23,211 nt of DNA from contig PLYD01000277.1 of NCBI GenBank assembly GCA_003151665.1, positions 1 to 23,211 of the forward strand, given 5' to 3'. Below, piece by piece: positions 7,197 to 14,704 of the stretch. The notes beneath the pieces were generated by a model, which ran no database searches, was not told where the DNA came from, and saw nothing but the letters and a program-made list of their open reading frames with translations. Both the position numbers and the translations under genes were made by a program. The first letter of the stretch is position 1, and each line of letters begins with the position of its first letter. The DNA comes from Candidatus Dormiibacterota bacterium. GTDB lineage: Bacteria > Chloroflexota > Dormibacteria > Dormibacterales > Dormibacteraceae.

Positions 7197-7460
7197 TCAC
7201 GCGACCTTTGCCTGGGCCTCGCGGGCGCGCCGCGCGAGCTCACGACGTGCCTGAATCAACAGCACTCTGGCCAGCGGACGGAGTTCCTGCACGAGTCGCT
7301 CCTCCGCTGTAGCCGCCTCGGCATGCTCTTTTGACGCTGGCAGGGGCGGCCGCCTTGTCGGCACGGCCAACTTCTTGTCAGTGCTGAATCGGGCGGCGGC
7401 GATGAAGGCGGTCGGGGTCGCCCGGAATGATGACGGCAAGCTGTCATCGTTCGTCATCAT
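7197..7460 (-). CDS. Small hypothetical protein of the element
   Basis: About 87 residues. GAGGAGGG lies directly upstream of two adjacent ATG codons at 7460 and 7457; the second has the better spacing. The frame is open further upstream, overlapping the replication-relaxation gene end, but without a better start. The C-terminal half is helical and rich in Arg, Glu and Ala (LVQELRPLARVLLIQARREL). I do not recognise a family. It lies between the replication-relaxation gene and the XRE gene in one leftward run, so it is probably an accessory protein of the element. Confidence 0.55.
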   Translation of the reverse strand: MMTNDDSLPSSFRATPTAFIAAARFSTDKKLAVPTRRPPLPASKEHAEAATAEERLVQELRPLARVLLIQARRELARRAREAQAKVA

Positions 7461-7537
7461 TCCCTCCTCGATTGGGGTCAAGCGCTCGACCCCTCGGCAC
7501 TCTCGATCCGCGTGGAATCCGGCCTCAGCCCTGACCT

Positions 7538-8740
7538 TCACGCCACCTGTCCTCCACCCGGCCGGCGTTCCCACCACGACGGCTTGCCAATGCAGTCAGC
7601 GATCGCTCGCTCGTGGGGCAGGATGGGCGCCAGCTGGTTGAGCGGAGTCCGCCTCCGGAGCTTGATTACCTGGTCGGGTGGCGCTTCCGTGGCGCGAATC
7701 TCGACCGGCAGCCAGATCGCTCCCATAGGACCCCAGTCCCGTAGCCGATAGGCGGTGGTGGTCCAAAAGCTGCAGCAGCTGTCGTGGCCGAACCGCGGCC
7801 GCTCGCGCCAGATGGTGTGCTGAAGCTTGTCCTCACGGTCGTCGGTGGGAACGACGAAGAGGACGTGGTGGAGCTCGGCGTCGCGGTAATGCTCGAAGTG
7901 GCCGACGTAGGAGCCGACCTTCTGACGCAGGCGAGCCAGCGACTCAGTCGCCCGGTCCCACTCCAGGTCGAAGAGGATGCGGCCGCCGGCCGCCAGATAG
8001 ACCCCACAGCCGTCTGGCGTCGGGACTGGCGACTTGTACTCGCGGGCTGTCGCCCGGCGCTCGGCCCGGACGTGCTCCTCGCCGTACCAGATCAGCAGGC
8101 CCTCGTCCTTGCGCTCTCGGCTTTGCGTGGTCATGGAGACAAAGAACTGGTTGGCTTCCAGGTCGTGGGTGGCATGCCAGCAGTGGTCGCGGGCGTCGTG
8201 GCTGCGCTCGACGTAGTCCCGAGGATCGTCGCCGTGCCAGTCGGCGAGCACCCGGGCGCCGCGGGCTGAGATCAGGAGCAGCGAATGACGACGACGAACG
8301 CCTGGGGTTTCGATGACTTTCCAGCGGTAGATGAGACCGAGATCTTTGAGGTGATGAAGCCGCATCTGGCATGAGCGGAGGCTGGGGAAGAAGAGTTCTT
8401 TGACCTGGAGGGTGTTTAGGTAGCGGTAGTCGTGGAGAGATTGGAGGATGAGCAGGTCGCGTTGGTTGAGAGTTCGATGCAGACGGCTGAGCTGGGCTTG
8501 AGTGGGATGAGACTCCGCTTGAGGAGGAAGGTCTCGGAGGATGATCGGATGAGTTGGGATGAGAGACCGTCCTGGTCCATGTGACGGGCCGAATTGAGTT
8601 CGGGAGGCCTTCGCTTCGTCCTTCGCTTCCTGAGGCGCAGGTCGCAGCGAATCCCCAGAACCGAAGGCCGGAGCGAACTCGAGCTCATACGCGGCTTCTC
8701 CTGCCTCGTCCTCGAGCGGGGCTGCGTGCGACGGTATCAC
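7538..8740 (-). CDS. Replication-relaxation family protein
   Basis: About 400 residues. A disordered N-terminus (about 1-80) is followed by a winged-helix region: LNQRDLLILQSLHDYRYLNT, LQVKELFFPS, then a wing-like segment with RRRHSLLLISARGA. The second half reads GRILFDLEWDRATESLARLR, then KVGSYVGHFEHYRDAELHHV and LFVVPTDDRE, the pattern of the replication-relaxation family found in actinobacterial plasmids and integrative elements; its D/E-rich strands resemble a nuclease-like fold. Members are thought to act in plasmid or element replication. The exact start is uncertain, because the N-terminus is low-complexity and other ATG/GTG codons exist. A tandem repeat cluster lies just upstream of it. 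Confidence 0.82.
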   Translation of the reverse strand: MIPSHAAPLEDEAGEAAYELEFAPAFGSGDSLRPAPQEAKDEAKASRTQFGPSHGPGRSLIPTHPIILRDLPPQAESHPTQAQLSRLHRTLNQRDLLILQSLHDYRYLNTLQVKELFFPSLRSCQMRLHHLKDLGLIYRWKVIETPGVRRRHSLLLISARGARVLADWHGDDPRDYVERSHDARDHCWHATHDLEANQFFVSMTTQSRERKDEGLLIWYGEEHVRAERRATAREYKSPVPTPDGCGVYLAAGGRILFDLEWDRATESLARLRQKVGSYVGHFEHYRDAELHHVLFVVPTDDREDKLQHTIWRERPRFGHDSCCSFWTTTAYRLRDWGPMGAIWLPVEIRATEAPPDQVIKLRRRTPLNQLAPILPHERAIADCIGKPSWWERRPGGGQVA

Positions 8741-9177
8741 TGACTTCGGCTCCCGAAGCCGCTGGCCGATTCCATGCAGGCCATCGAGCCGGCCGTGCGT
8801 TGTCCAACGCTCTTCCTGGGCGATCGTCCGATGGCACTTTCAAACGCGGCTGCGTGCGCACGCTGTGCGCACGCCGTGCGCACGCTGCTCGGTATGCATC
8901 GACTACGGCGGGGGCCGGAGTCTGACCCCCGGCGCATACGCGCCCACACCTGATCGTGCATGGGGGCCGGCCATCGGCCGGAGTCGACTTCGAGTGTGGA
9001 GGACGAGATCGCCTTCGGCCGACCCCTGTATTGCCACTCGGCTCCGCGCCGAGGGCCCCGGGTCTTCGAATGCCGAGGGCGTGCCAACAAGCTTTGGTAC
9101 TTCTACTTATTCACAATGTGGACGATTCGTGTCCTTGACCTTGAAACTGTAGGAGTGAGTAGAGAGCGCGACAGCTC
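8741..9177. other. Intergenic region between two divergent element genes
   Basis: 437 bases without a convincing gene, between the leftward replication-relaxation gene and the rightward HTH gene, so it should hold both promoters. It contains three tandem 11-bp repeats at 8855-8887 and a tight 6-bp inverted repeat CCGGCC-ATC-GGCCGG at 8967-8981. The stretch near 9095-9120 is unusually AT-rich for this window. Small open frames here have no recognisable product. Confidence 0.6.
8855..8887. repeat. Three tandem 11-bp repeats (iteron-like)
   Basis: Units TGCGCACGCTG (8855-8865), TGCGCACGCCG (8866-8876) and TGCGCACGCTG (8877-8887), differing at one base. Each includes the palindrome TGCGCA. A spacing of 11 bases is about one helical turn, so identical faces of the DNA are presented, as in iterons or an array of operator sites. 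The position about 115 bases upstream of the replication-relaxation gene fits binding by an element-encoded protein. Confidence 0.7.
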
Positions 9178-9924
9178 GTGAAGGGACGCCTGCTCAAACT
9201 CGACCAGGTGGCTGAGCTGCTCGGCTGTCACGTCGAGACGTTGCGCCTGCGGATACGAGCCGGCAGATTGAAAGCTGTTCGTGGGCCGCACGGGGCCTAC
9301 TTCATTTCCGGTAGATCGCTCCGCGGTCTGCGTGTGCGCAAGCGGCCGCCTGGTCAACGACGCCCGCCAACAGCTGAGGATCTGGACGTGGCTTGGCGGA
9401 CGGTGGAGAGACGGCTGCGGCGGGCGCCGGCTGCTCACGAAGAGGTGGTGCCGTTTCTGGAAGCGCTGAAGATCAGTCGCGCCATCAACCTGGGTGCCCA
9501 TCGGCTTGTCTGCGCCCGCGGCCTCCACGAACTCGGTTTCAGCGCTAACGACATCGCGGCGCACCTTGCCGTCTCAGCTCGTCACGCCCGGCGGTTGATC
9601 GGTAAGGACCCCGGTGTCGCAGTCGCCAAGGCAGCCCACCGGTGGGCGCCGGTCGAAGCGCGTCGCATTGTGCGTGCCCTCCGCGCTCAGCTTCAGGCCG
9701 AGGGCATTCGATTTCACCAGTGGGTGATGCGAGGCAGGCGTCGGGTCGGCCCACCGACCCATCCCGATCGGCCACGACCGGCTTTCAAGGTCAAGCGGCT
9801 CCTGCCTGACGAAAGGGTCGGACTTCGGCGCGCCGGACTGTCGCCCGAGCAGGTTTGGGCCATCAACATCGTGGGGGTCGGCTCTGACGAACTTAATGAG
9901 CTCCTGCTCCGTGGCTCTCGATAA
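9178..9924 (+). CDS. Helix-turn-helix (excisionase/MerR-like) DNA-binding protein
   Basis: 248 residues from a GTG start at 9178. The N-terminus LLKLDQVAELLGCHVETLRL then RIRAGRLKAVRGPHGAYFIS is a winged HTH of the excisionase/MerR type (helix-turn-helix plus a G-x-Y-F wing). A second HTH-like segment lies at about 110-145 (LGFSANDIAAHLAVSARHAR). The C-terminal part is basic. It probably binds DNA in control of the neighbouring element, as recombination directionality factor or transcription factor. It runs opposite to the recombinase operon across the repeat-bearing intergenic region. Confidence 0.7.
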   Translation: MKGRLLKLDQVAELLGCHVETLRLRIRAGRLKAVRGPHGAYFISGRSLRGLRVRKRPPGQRRPPTAEDLDVAWRTVERRLRRAPAAHEEVVPFLEALKISRAINLGAHRLVCARGLHELGFSANDIAAHLAVSARHARRLIGKDPGVAVAKAAHRWAPVEARRIVRALRAQLQAEGIRFHQWVMRGRRRVGPPTHPDRPRPAFKVKRLLPDERVGLRRAGLSPEQVWAINIVGVGSDELNELLLRGSR

Positions 9925-10529
9925 GGTCCCAGCGATACACGGATGCTTCAGCTCGTTAACCGCCGACGGGATCATTACCGTGCGAGAGACCTGCTAAGTG
10001 AGATCGCTGCCGATAAGTGCTCGTTCTGATTACCAACCGAATGAGTCGAGCTGGCGATAATGGCAGCTTAGTGCGAGCTTCGCGCCGTCAGGCGGTGATC
10101 TCGACAACCCTCTGCTATCGCAAGCTTCGACTCGAGTCGCAAGGTTCAGGAGGGAAGGGTCCGAGAGGTGCGCCAGCACTGCCTTCTCGCAAATGGGAAG
10201 CGATCTTCAAGTGTGAATCAACGCTGGAGGATCATGGCCTGCGTCGTCTTCACCGTCCTCTCGACTAGTGAGCTTGTGGTCACCATGTCCCAGCCGATGG
10301 AAGTCCACGCTATCGCGCTGTCAAATTACTACCCGCCGTTAATCGCCAGCACCACGGGGTTAGTTAAGAAACGGAGGACGTTTTAGCCATCCGGGATAGC
10401 GCAATTTACCTGGGATTTTGCCGGCGACGGTTTCGGCGTCCGTGCAGCTCGCGAGGGTAGTGTCACAGCGATCCAACGCGCGGCGGCAAGTCTCTGATTG
10501 GCGCGTGTTAAGTGGACAATTCATTTGAC
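9925..10529. other. Gene-poor stretch
   Basis: About 600 bases in which I see no convincing gene on either strand; short open frames (for example 10017-10268) have no ribosome binding site and no family look. Base composition becomes less GC-rich than in the element to the left, which may mark the boundary of the integrated element. The promoter of the secreted-protein operon lies at its right end. Confidence 0.5.
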
Positions 10530-10558
10530 TTGACATAACGGAAAGGAAAAGCATACTT
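10530..10558 (+). promoter_or_regulatory. Sigma-70-type promoter for the DUF1906/DUF4232 pair
   Basis: A perfect TTGACA at 10530-10535 is followed after 17 bases by ATACTT (10553-10558; TACTTA if shifted one base). The AGGAGG ribosome site and ATG follow about 35-45 bases downstream. The -35 is consensus and the -10 only moderate. Confidence 0.55.
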
Positions 10559-10603
10559 AACGGGGATCGGCAGAGATCGAATGCTAGCTTAGGAGGCTGG
10601 GCT

Positions 10604-11455
10604 ATGACGCGGATGCGCGCTTTCGTTGCCGCAATCCTGCTGCTGAGTCAATTGGGTGTGGGCCTAACGCGAGCAGTTCCCGCGAAAGCTTCTTTCCCTC
10701 AAGGGTCTGGCATTGCTCAGAACCAAGGCTTCGACACATGCACAGACCCAACCCAATCCCAGATGGGCACATGGTGGACGTATTCACCTTATTATTGGGT
10801 CGGGGCATACATCGGTGGCTTGGAAATGCTGTGCACCCAACCGAACCTGAGCGCATCGTGGCTAACCAACGTCTACAACCAGGGATGGAAGTTCCAGTTT
10901 TTCTGGGTCGGCCTCCAAGCGCCTTGCACGACCTATAAGTACACATTCAGTTCGAACACGACCACCGCCTTTAACCAAGGCAAAAGCGAGGCCATCAACG
11001 CTGTAAACAAACTATTCAGCCTAGGAGTAGTGAACCCAGCACAGGGCACGGCGGTCACCTTTGATCTCGATGAAGCGCCTTCGCAGTGCCAATCCGCGAC
11101 AAGTTCATTCATTAGTGGCTTCGACTACCAACTCTCACTTTCTCCTGCTCAGAAGTCGGGAGTTTACGGTTCGGTCTGCGCTTCAAACTTGCAGGCCCTG
11201 GCCAGCATTCGTTATGTGCCGGGCTACATCTTTGGTGGCGATCCAGACGGCAACATGACCACGAAGGATCTCTGGTTCGACCCAGGTCACTGCGGTGTTA
11301 CGTCAGGTGTATGGATTAATAGCCAGCGAATCAAGCAATGGCTGATTGACAACCCCGATTCATATGGAGGCGTGCCCCTCACTGTCGATCGCGACTGCGC
11401 AAACACATGGGTCAACCCAAGCGGCTCGGGCACTGATCAGAACTGTATCGCGTAA
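10604..11455 (+). CDS. Secreted DUF1906 (Rv2525c-like glycoside-hydrolase-like) protein
   Basis: 283 residues with a Sec signal peptide (about 1-30, AFVAAILLLSQLGVGLTRAV then AKA). The mature part begins GFDTCTDPTQSQM, then WVGAYIGGLEMLC, SASWLTNVYNQGWKFQFFWV and GLQAPC, which follows the DUF1906 layout: a TIM-barrel-like domain with G-F-D-T at the first strand, Y-I-G-G, and a W-x-x-V-G-L-Q-x-P-C strand. VTFDLDEAP matches the strand with acidic residues that in relatives read Y-F-D-M-E. Mycobacterial Rv2525c is a Tat-exported cell-envelope protein of this family; here the leader looks Sec-type. Strong ribosome site (TTAGGAGG). A DUF4232 lipoprotein gene follows 40 bases later, so the pair is probably one operon acting at the cell envelope. 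Confidence 0.87.
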   Translation: MTRMRAFVAAILLLSQLGVGLTRAVPAKASFPQGSGIAQNQGFDTCTDPTQSQMGTWWTYSPYYWVGAYIGGLEMLCTQPNLSASWLTNVYNQGWKFQFFWVGLQAPCTTYKYTFSSNTTTAFNQGKSEAINAVNKLFSLGVVNPAQGTAVTFDLDEAPSQCQSATSSFISGFDYQLSLSPAQKSGVYGSVCASNLQALASIRYVPGYIFGGDPDGNMTTKDLWFDPGHCGVTSGVWINSQRIKQWLIDNPDSYGGVPLTVDRDCANTWVNPSGSGTDQNCIA

Positions 11456-11495
11456 CACATCGTGTGACTAACACGTTAAGGAGACAAGAGTCAAG

Positions 11496-12437
11496 ATGCA
11501 TGGGACCAAGTTAACGGCCGCTACACGAGCTATTTTGAGCTTAGCCGCGGGACTTACGATCATATTGGTTGCCGCTTGCGGTTCCTATAGCTCGACGCCA
11601 GCGCAAGGGGCAGTGCCTTGGACCGATCGTCCCGGCACCCCGGAAATGCGACTCGCATCGGGTGCGGTTGCGAGCAGACCTTGTGTAGCGCGCGATGTTC
11701 ATGTTGACCTGGGCCGTGTGGGCGCATATCAAGGCCACCAGACTCAGGAGTTGTTCATGCGAAATTTGGCGCCGGATGCTTGCTTCGTGTCTGTGCCCCC
11801 GGCGATTGCAGCGGTCTTCGGTAGCGGTCAACCAGTGCCAGTTGCACGAGGCGCTGCCATGTCGGCAACTGGGGCCGCCAACGGTGTTGATGGATTATCC
11901 GCCGGCGGCAAGATCCACATTCTCATTGGAACACCGGGTACATGCGCAGGCGCTGGAACCAGCCCGAAAGTCGCAACCATCGTCAGAATCAGCCTGTCAG
12001 GCACTGAAGTCGTGACTGTGCCGGGCACATGGCTCAATATGGAATGCGGAAGCCCTGTGCTTCTTGCCTTCGATCTAGAGGGGAAGGCGGCGCCACCAGT
12101 TCCGGCGAGCTCACTCACCGCGAAGCTCAGTGTTCCGGGCCCGGCCTCGGCAGGCGGGACACTGACATATTTCGTCACCTTGTCGAATTCGACGGGAACA
12201 ACCGTCGTGCTCAGTCCGTGCCCCTCGTATACAGAGTCGATTGGAGTCGGTGCGCCGGTCCAGCAGACGTTCTTGTTGAATTGCGACGCCGTCGGCTCGA
12301 TCCCAGCAGGAGCCGCCACGACGTACGAAATGAGGCTGGCAGTGCCGGCGAGTTTTTCCAAAGGCCAAACCAAGCTGAGCTGGCAGCTTGACGTTTCCGG
12401 CGGAGCGTTTGCTGGAACGATAATCACGATTCGATAG
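11496..12437 (+). CDS. DUF4232-like lipoprotein
   Basis: 313 residues. The N-terminus is a lipoprotein leader, ILSLAAGLTIILVAACGS, with lipobox V-A-A-C and Cys28 as the lipid-modified residue. The middle region (about 60-185) fits DUF4232, a beta-sandwich typical of actinobacterial secreted proteins: RPCVARDVHVDLGRVGAYQG, LFMRNLAPDACFVSV. A second beta-rich domain follows (LTYFVTLSNSTGTTVVLSPC), resembling intracellular-proteinase-inhibitor-like or cell-adhesion sandwich repeats. Function is not known. AAGGAGA lies upstream of the ATG. It is encoded with the DUF1906 protein; both would lie on the outer face of the membrane. Confidence 0.75.
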   Translation: MHGTKLTAATRAILSLAAGLTIILVAACGSYSSTPAQGAVPWTDRPGTPEMRLASGAVASRPCVARDVHVDLGRVGAYQGHQTQELFMRNLAPDACFVSVPPAIAAVFGSGQPVPVARGAAMSATGAANGVDGLSAGGKIHILIGTPGTCAGAGTSPKVATIVRISLSGTEVVTVPGTWLNMECGSPVLLAFDLEGKAAPPVPASSLTAKLSVPGPASAGGTLTYFVTLSNSTGTTVVLSPCPSYTESIGVGAPVQQTFLLNCDAVGSIPAGAATTYEMRLAVPASFSKGQTKLSWQLDVSGGAFAGTIITIR

Positions 12438-12524
12438 TGTGGACAACGCCGAACGGCTACATATATCCACGGAATTCCTAGCCTCGAAACCTAACGAGGG
12501 TAGAGCCTGACGGTCCACGGAGCC

Positions 12525-12906
12525 GCGCGGTTCCACAGGCGTTTGACGTACGGGTCCGCCGCGGAGTAGCCCTCCCTGGCGTCCCGGATGATGCCCAAAG
12601 CCGTCTCCAGCAGCTGGCCATAAGGACTGTCGTTGCTTCTGCCCTGTTGATCTCGGTCTGGGCGAGGTCGATCTCTTTGGCGATACGGTTCTGCTCGCGC
12701 TTGAACAGATCGAGTGGCAGCGCTTCTGCGAAGTAGGCCTCGAGTAGCTTCTCCCGCTCGTGCTCGGCTCGCGCGAGCCGGCGCCGCGCCAAGGCGAGGC
12801 TCTCCGCGCTGAAACTCACCTCGTCCGCGAGCTCCTGCTCCAGCGCGCGACGCAGACGGGCTTCATCGTTCGGGCCGAGGTTGAGGCGCCGGTACTGCTC
12901 CTCCAC
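12525..12906 (-). pseudogene. Fragment of the serine recombinase, frameshifted
   Basis: Nearly identical, same orientation, to 5368-5750 (the coiled-coil part of the recombinase, from EEQYRRLNLGPNDEARLRRA to about YSAADPYVKRLWNRA). Both ends break abruptly: at 12906/12907 into an insertion-sequence end, and at 12525 into unrelated sequence. One base is missing relative to the intact copy near 12629 (GGACTGTCGTT against GGACTATCTGTT), so the frame is shifted and the stretch cannot code for the original segment. It is a scar of an earlier recombinase copy. Confidence 0.9.
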
Positions 12907-13055
12907 GTTGACCAGCGCCCCCGACTCCAGGTGGTCGAGGACGATCAGGCGACGCTGCTCAGACTGTGGTCAATGTGATCCGGCCTCCATTCATGGGGTG
13001 ACGGAATCACAGAACTGTTCGGGGGTGACATTATCTCAGAACTACTACACACATC
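12907..13055 (-). mobile_element. Left end of a decayed insertion sequence (ISNCY/IS1202-like)
   Basis: Read leftward, two 21-bp direct repeats (12995-13015 and 13022-13042, 17 of 21 identical, each with GTGAC and CAGAAC on the plus strand) are followed by ATG and M-N-G-G-R-I-T-L-T-T. After a one-base frameshift comes SEQRRLIVLDHLESGALV, which resembles the start of ISNCY/IS1202-type transposases. The sequence then stops at the recombinase fragment. Only the terminus and about 25 codons remain. The family assignment is a judgement from memory. Confidence 0.5.
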
Positions 13056-13066
13056 AGAACGCATCG

Positions 13067-13095
13067 TTGACAGGGGCGCCATAAAGTGGTACACG
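13067..13095 (+). promoter_or_regulatory. Possible promoter of the mau-like operon
   Basis: Perfect TTGACA at 13067-13072, 17-base spacer, then TACACG (13090-13095), a weak -10. It lies 55-85 bases upstream of the MauE start and right beside the insertion-sequence end. The palindrome CCCCGCGGGG at 13131-13140 lies between it and the gene. Confidence 0.35.
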
Positions 13096-13150
13096 AGGCG
13101 TTGGGAAGCTCGGCCTGGGGTTCCGCTAAACCCCGCGGGGGGACGAGCGC

Positions 13151-13681
13151 GTGGCGCCGCCGATCGCTAGTGCTTTTGCCGCCGGCCTGCTGGCGGTGCT
13201 TTTGGCGGCCAGCAGCATTGCGAAGCTGCGTGATCTGAATGCGTTCATGGGAATCCTTTCCGGTTACGGCGCGCTTCCGCGGCGGATGTCGCGAGCAATC
13301 GGATATGCCGTTCCAGTCTACGAAGCATTCCTAGCTGTCGGTTTGGTCTCGGGCGCGACGCGGGCCATCGCAGGGATTCTCGCCGCTGCCTTCTTCACGG
13401 GCACGGCTGGAGTCGTAGGTATGTCACTGATGCTGCACCGCGCCCCCGAGCGGTGCGGCTGCTTTGGTTCGGCGTCGACGTCAAAACCGGCTTGGTCGCT
13501 TGTCGGACTCGACGTAACGCTCGCCGTCGTTTCTCTCGGGGTGAGTGTGCTGTCAGAAAATGCTGTGACTTCAATTGGCGCGGACGTCGAGGCTGGTCTT
13601 GGCGCGGGGCTCTTCGCGCTTTTGGTGTGGACGTTGGCGACGTTCGGAGCCGTAAGCCAGCTCGAGAGGAGGAATGAATGA
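13151..13681 (+). CDS. mauE: MauE-like membrane protein (first copy)
   Basis: 176 residues from a GTG at 13151, with GGGGGGACGAG upstream. Four hydrophobic segments (about 5-22, 50-68, 72-95, 120-140) and one near the C-terminus. The family mark is C-x-C-F-G: RCGCFGSAS with Cys102 and Cys104. MauE belongs to the DoxX-like group and is needed in Paracoccus, with MauD, for correct folding and disulfide formation of methylamine dehydrogenase light chain. Its stop overlaps the MauD start (ATGA). First gene of the operon. Confidence 0.88.
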   Translation: MAPPIASAFAAGLLAVLLAASSIAKLRDLNAFMGILSGYGALPRRMSRAIGYAVPVYEAFLAVGLVSGATRAIAGILAAAFFTGTAGVVGMSLMLHRAPERCGCFGSASTSKPAWSLVGLDVTLAVVSLGVSVLSENAVTSIGADVEAGLGAGLFALLVWTLATFGAVSQLERRNE

Positions 13682-14259
13682 CACAGAGTGAACTCGTTGC
13701 CGGCATGGTCTTCTTGTCCCTCGTCGTGGCCTGTGAATTGCTCTTCTTGCTGGCTCTCGCCCGCCAGGTCGGTCGCCTCTACATGCGCTTGCCGCCGGTC
13801 GGCGCCCGTGCACTTCAAGCAGGTCCCGAACTTGGCGAAGCGATCGGTCCTGTCGCGATCGACGACCTTCGCGCCGTTCGATTGATTGTCGGCGGTCCGC
13901 ACGATGAGGCAACGCTTGCTGTGTTTACCGCACCCGGATGCCGTGCGTGCGTGGAGCTAATTCCTGCTCTCCGAACGCTCGCTGGCGAACCAGGGCTTCA
14001 AGTCCACGTTCTTTCCCTGTCGGCCGATCCGGTCGAAAACCAGCAGTTTCAGACCAAGCTGGCCGACGCACGGGTTCGAGTTGCAGCTGCGCAAGGACTG
14101 GCCAAGGAGTTCAATATCACCCTCACTCCGTACGCGATTGTCCTAGACAGGCATGGAACGGTCGTCGGCAAGGGCGCGACCAGCTCGCTAGAGCACTTGG
14201 AAAGCCTGATCGCGTTGCTGGATCGACCGATCGAGGAATTGGCGGCCTCGAATGGATGA
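13678..14259 (+). CDS. mauD: MauD-like thioredoxin-fold protein (first copy)
   Basis: 193 residues. A single N-terminal membrane anchor (about 8-30) puts the thioredoxin domain outside. The active site is APGCRACVEL with Cys88 and Cys91 (C-R-A-C), and the cis-Pro loop is ITLTPYAIVLD (Pro151). This is the layout of MauD, the disulfide oxidase/isomerase that acts on the many-cysteine light chain of methylamine dehydrogenase. It overlaps MauE by four bases and the light-chain gene by eight, so all three are made together; its natural substrate is the next gene product. Confidence 0.88.
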   Translation: MTQSELVAGMVFLSLVVACELLFLLALARQVGRLYMRLPPVGARALQAGPELGEAIGPVAIDDLRAVRLIVGGPHDEATLAVFTAPGCRACVELIPALRTLAGEPGLQVHVLSLSADPVENQQFQTKLADARVRVAAAQGLAKEFNITLTPYAIVLDRHGTVVGKGATSSLEHLESLIALLDRPIEELAASNG

Positions 14260-14704
14260 GATTGTCTCTCGGCTGCTGATTCGGCTCAGCGAGCGAACGA
14301 CGCGCAGGCACGTACTTGCGCGCCTCGGCAGGGCCGCCATGGTCTTGGCAGGCGCGGGAGCCGTCGTTGTATTGGACCCGGAGATCGTTCTGGCCGTCAG
14401 CTGCTCAAGCTGGCAATACTGCGGCATTCACGGCCATCCATGTGCTTCGTGCACGGGCGGAAGCGACACGCAATGTCCGTCGGGTTGCAGATCGCAGTCC
14501 TCGTGGACCTATTGCTGTACCGATTCCTCCACCGGCTGTTCCTATTACATCGCTTACACAGACTGCTGCGGTTGCTCGCCAAGCTGCAGTACGTTCTGTA
14601 CCAACTCAAACCAACCGAGCTGGTGTACTTCCGGGTACAGCTACGGATGTACTAAGGCGGTTTGTACTGGATTGTGCGGCGGTACGGGTTGCTTAAGTTG
14701 CTGA
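14252..14704 (+). CDS. mauA: Methylamine dehydrogenase light-chain-like protein (Tat-exported, TTQ tryptophans kept)
   Basis: 150 residues. Leader: twin-arginine motif TRRHVLARLG (Arg18-Arg19) and a hydrophobic stretch to about residue 49, as in known MauA leaders. The mature part follows Paracoccus MauA (compared from memory): CSSWQYCGIHGHPC for C-D-Y-W-R-H-C-S-I-D-G-N-I-C; GGSDTQCPSG for GGSLTNCPPG; SSW for the first cofactor Trp (Trp85, MauA Trp57); YYIAYTDCCG with Asp104 (MauA Asp76) and the Cys pair; PSWC with Trp124 (MauA Trp108). All 12 MauA cysteines have counterparts; in all there are 20 Cys after the leader, including an extra tail C-x(4)-C-x(3)-C-x(4)-C-x(2)-C. MauA Asp32 is His60 here. 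The C-terminal segment between Trp124 and the last MauA Cys is shorter. In MauA the two Trp are cross-linked to TTQ, which deaminates primary amines. Confidence 0.87.
   Translation: MDEIVSRLLIRLSERTTRRHVLARLGRAAMVLAGAGAVVVLDPEIVLAVSCSSWQYCGIHGHPCASCTGGSDTQCPSGCRSQSSWTYCCTDSSTGCSYYIAYTDCCGCSPSCSTFCTNSNQPSWCTSGYSYGCTKAVCTGLCGGTGCLSC

Noticed and set aside
8821..8900. CRISPR array
   Set aside because: The 11-bp units are directly adjacent, without spacers; this is a simple tandem repeat.
10017..10268. Small plus-strand frame in the gene-poor stretch
   Set aside because: No ribosome site, no leader, no recognisable domain; composition is non-coding-like.
14662..14703. Upstream TTG start for the 63-codon frame before the MauF/CcdA-like protein
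   Set aside because: These bases lie inside the light-chain gene; ATG 14704 overlaps its stop in the TGATG pattern seen elsewhere in the operon.
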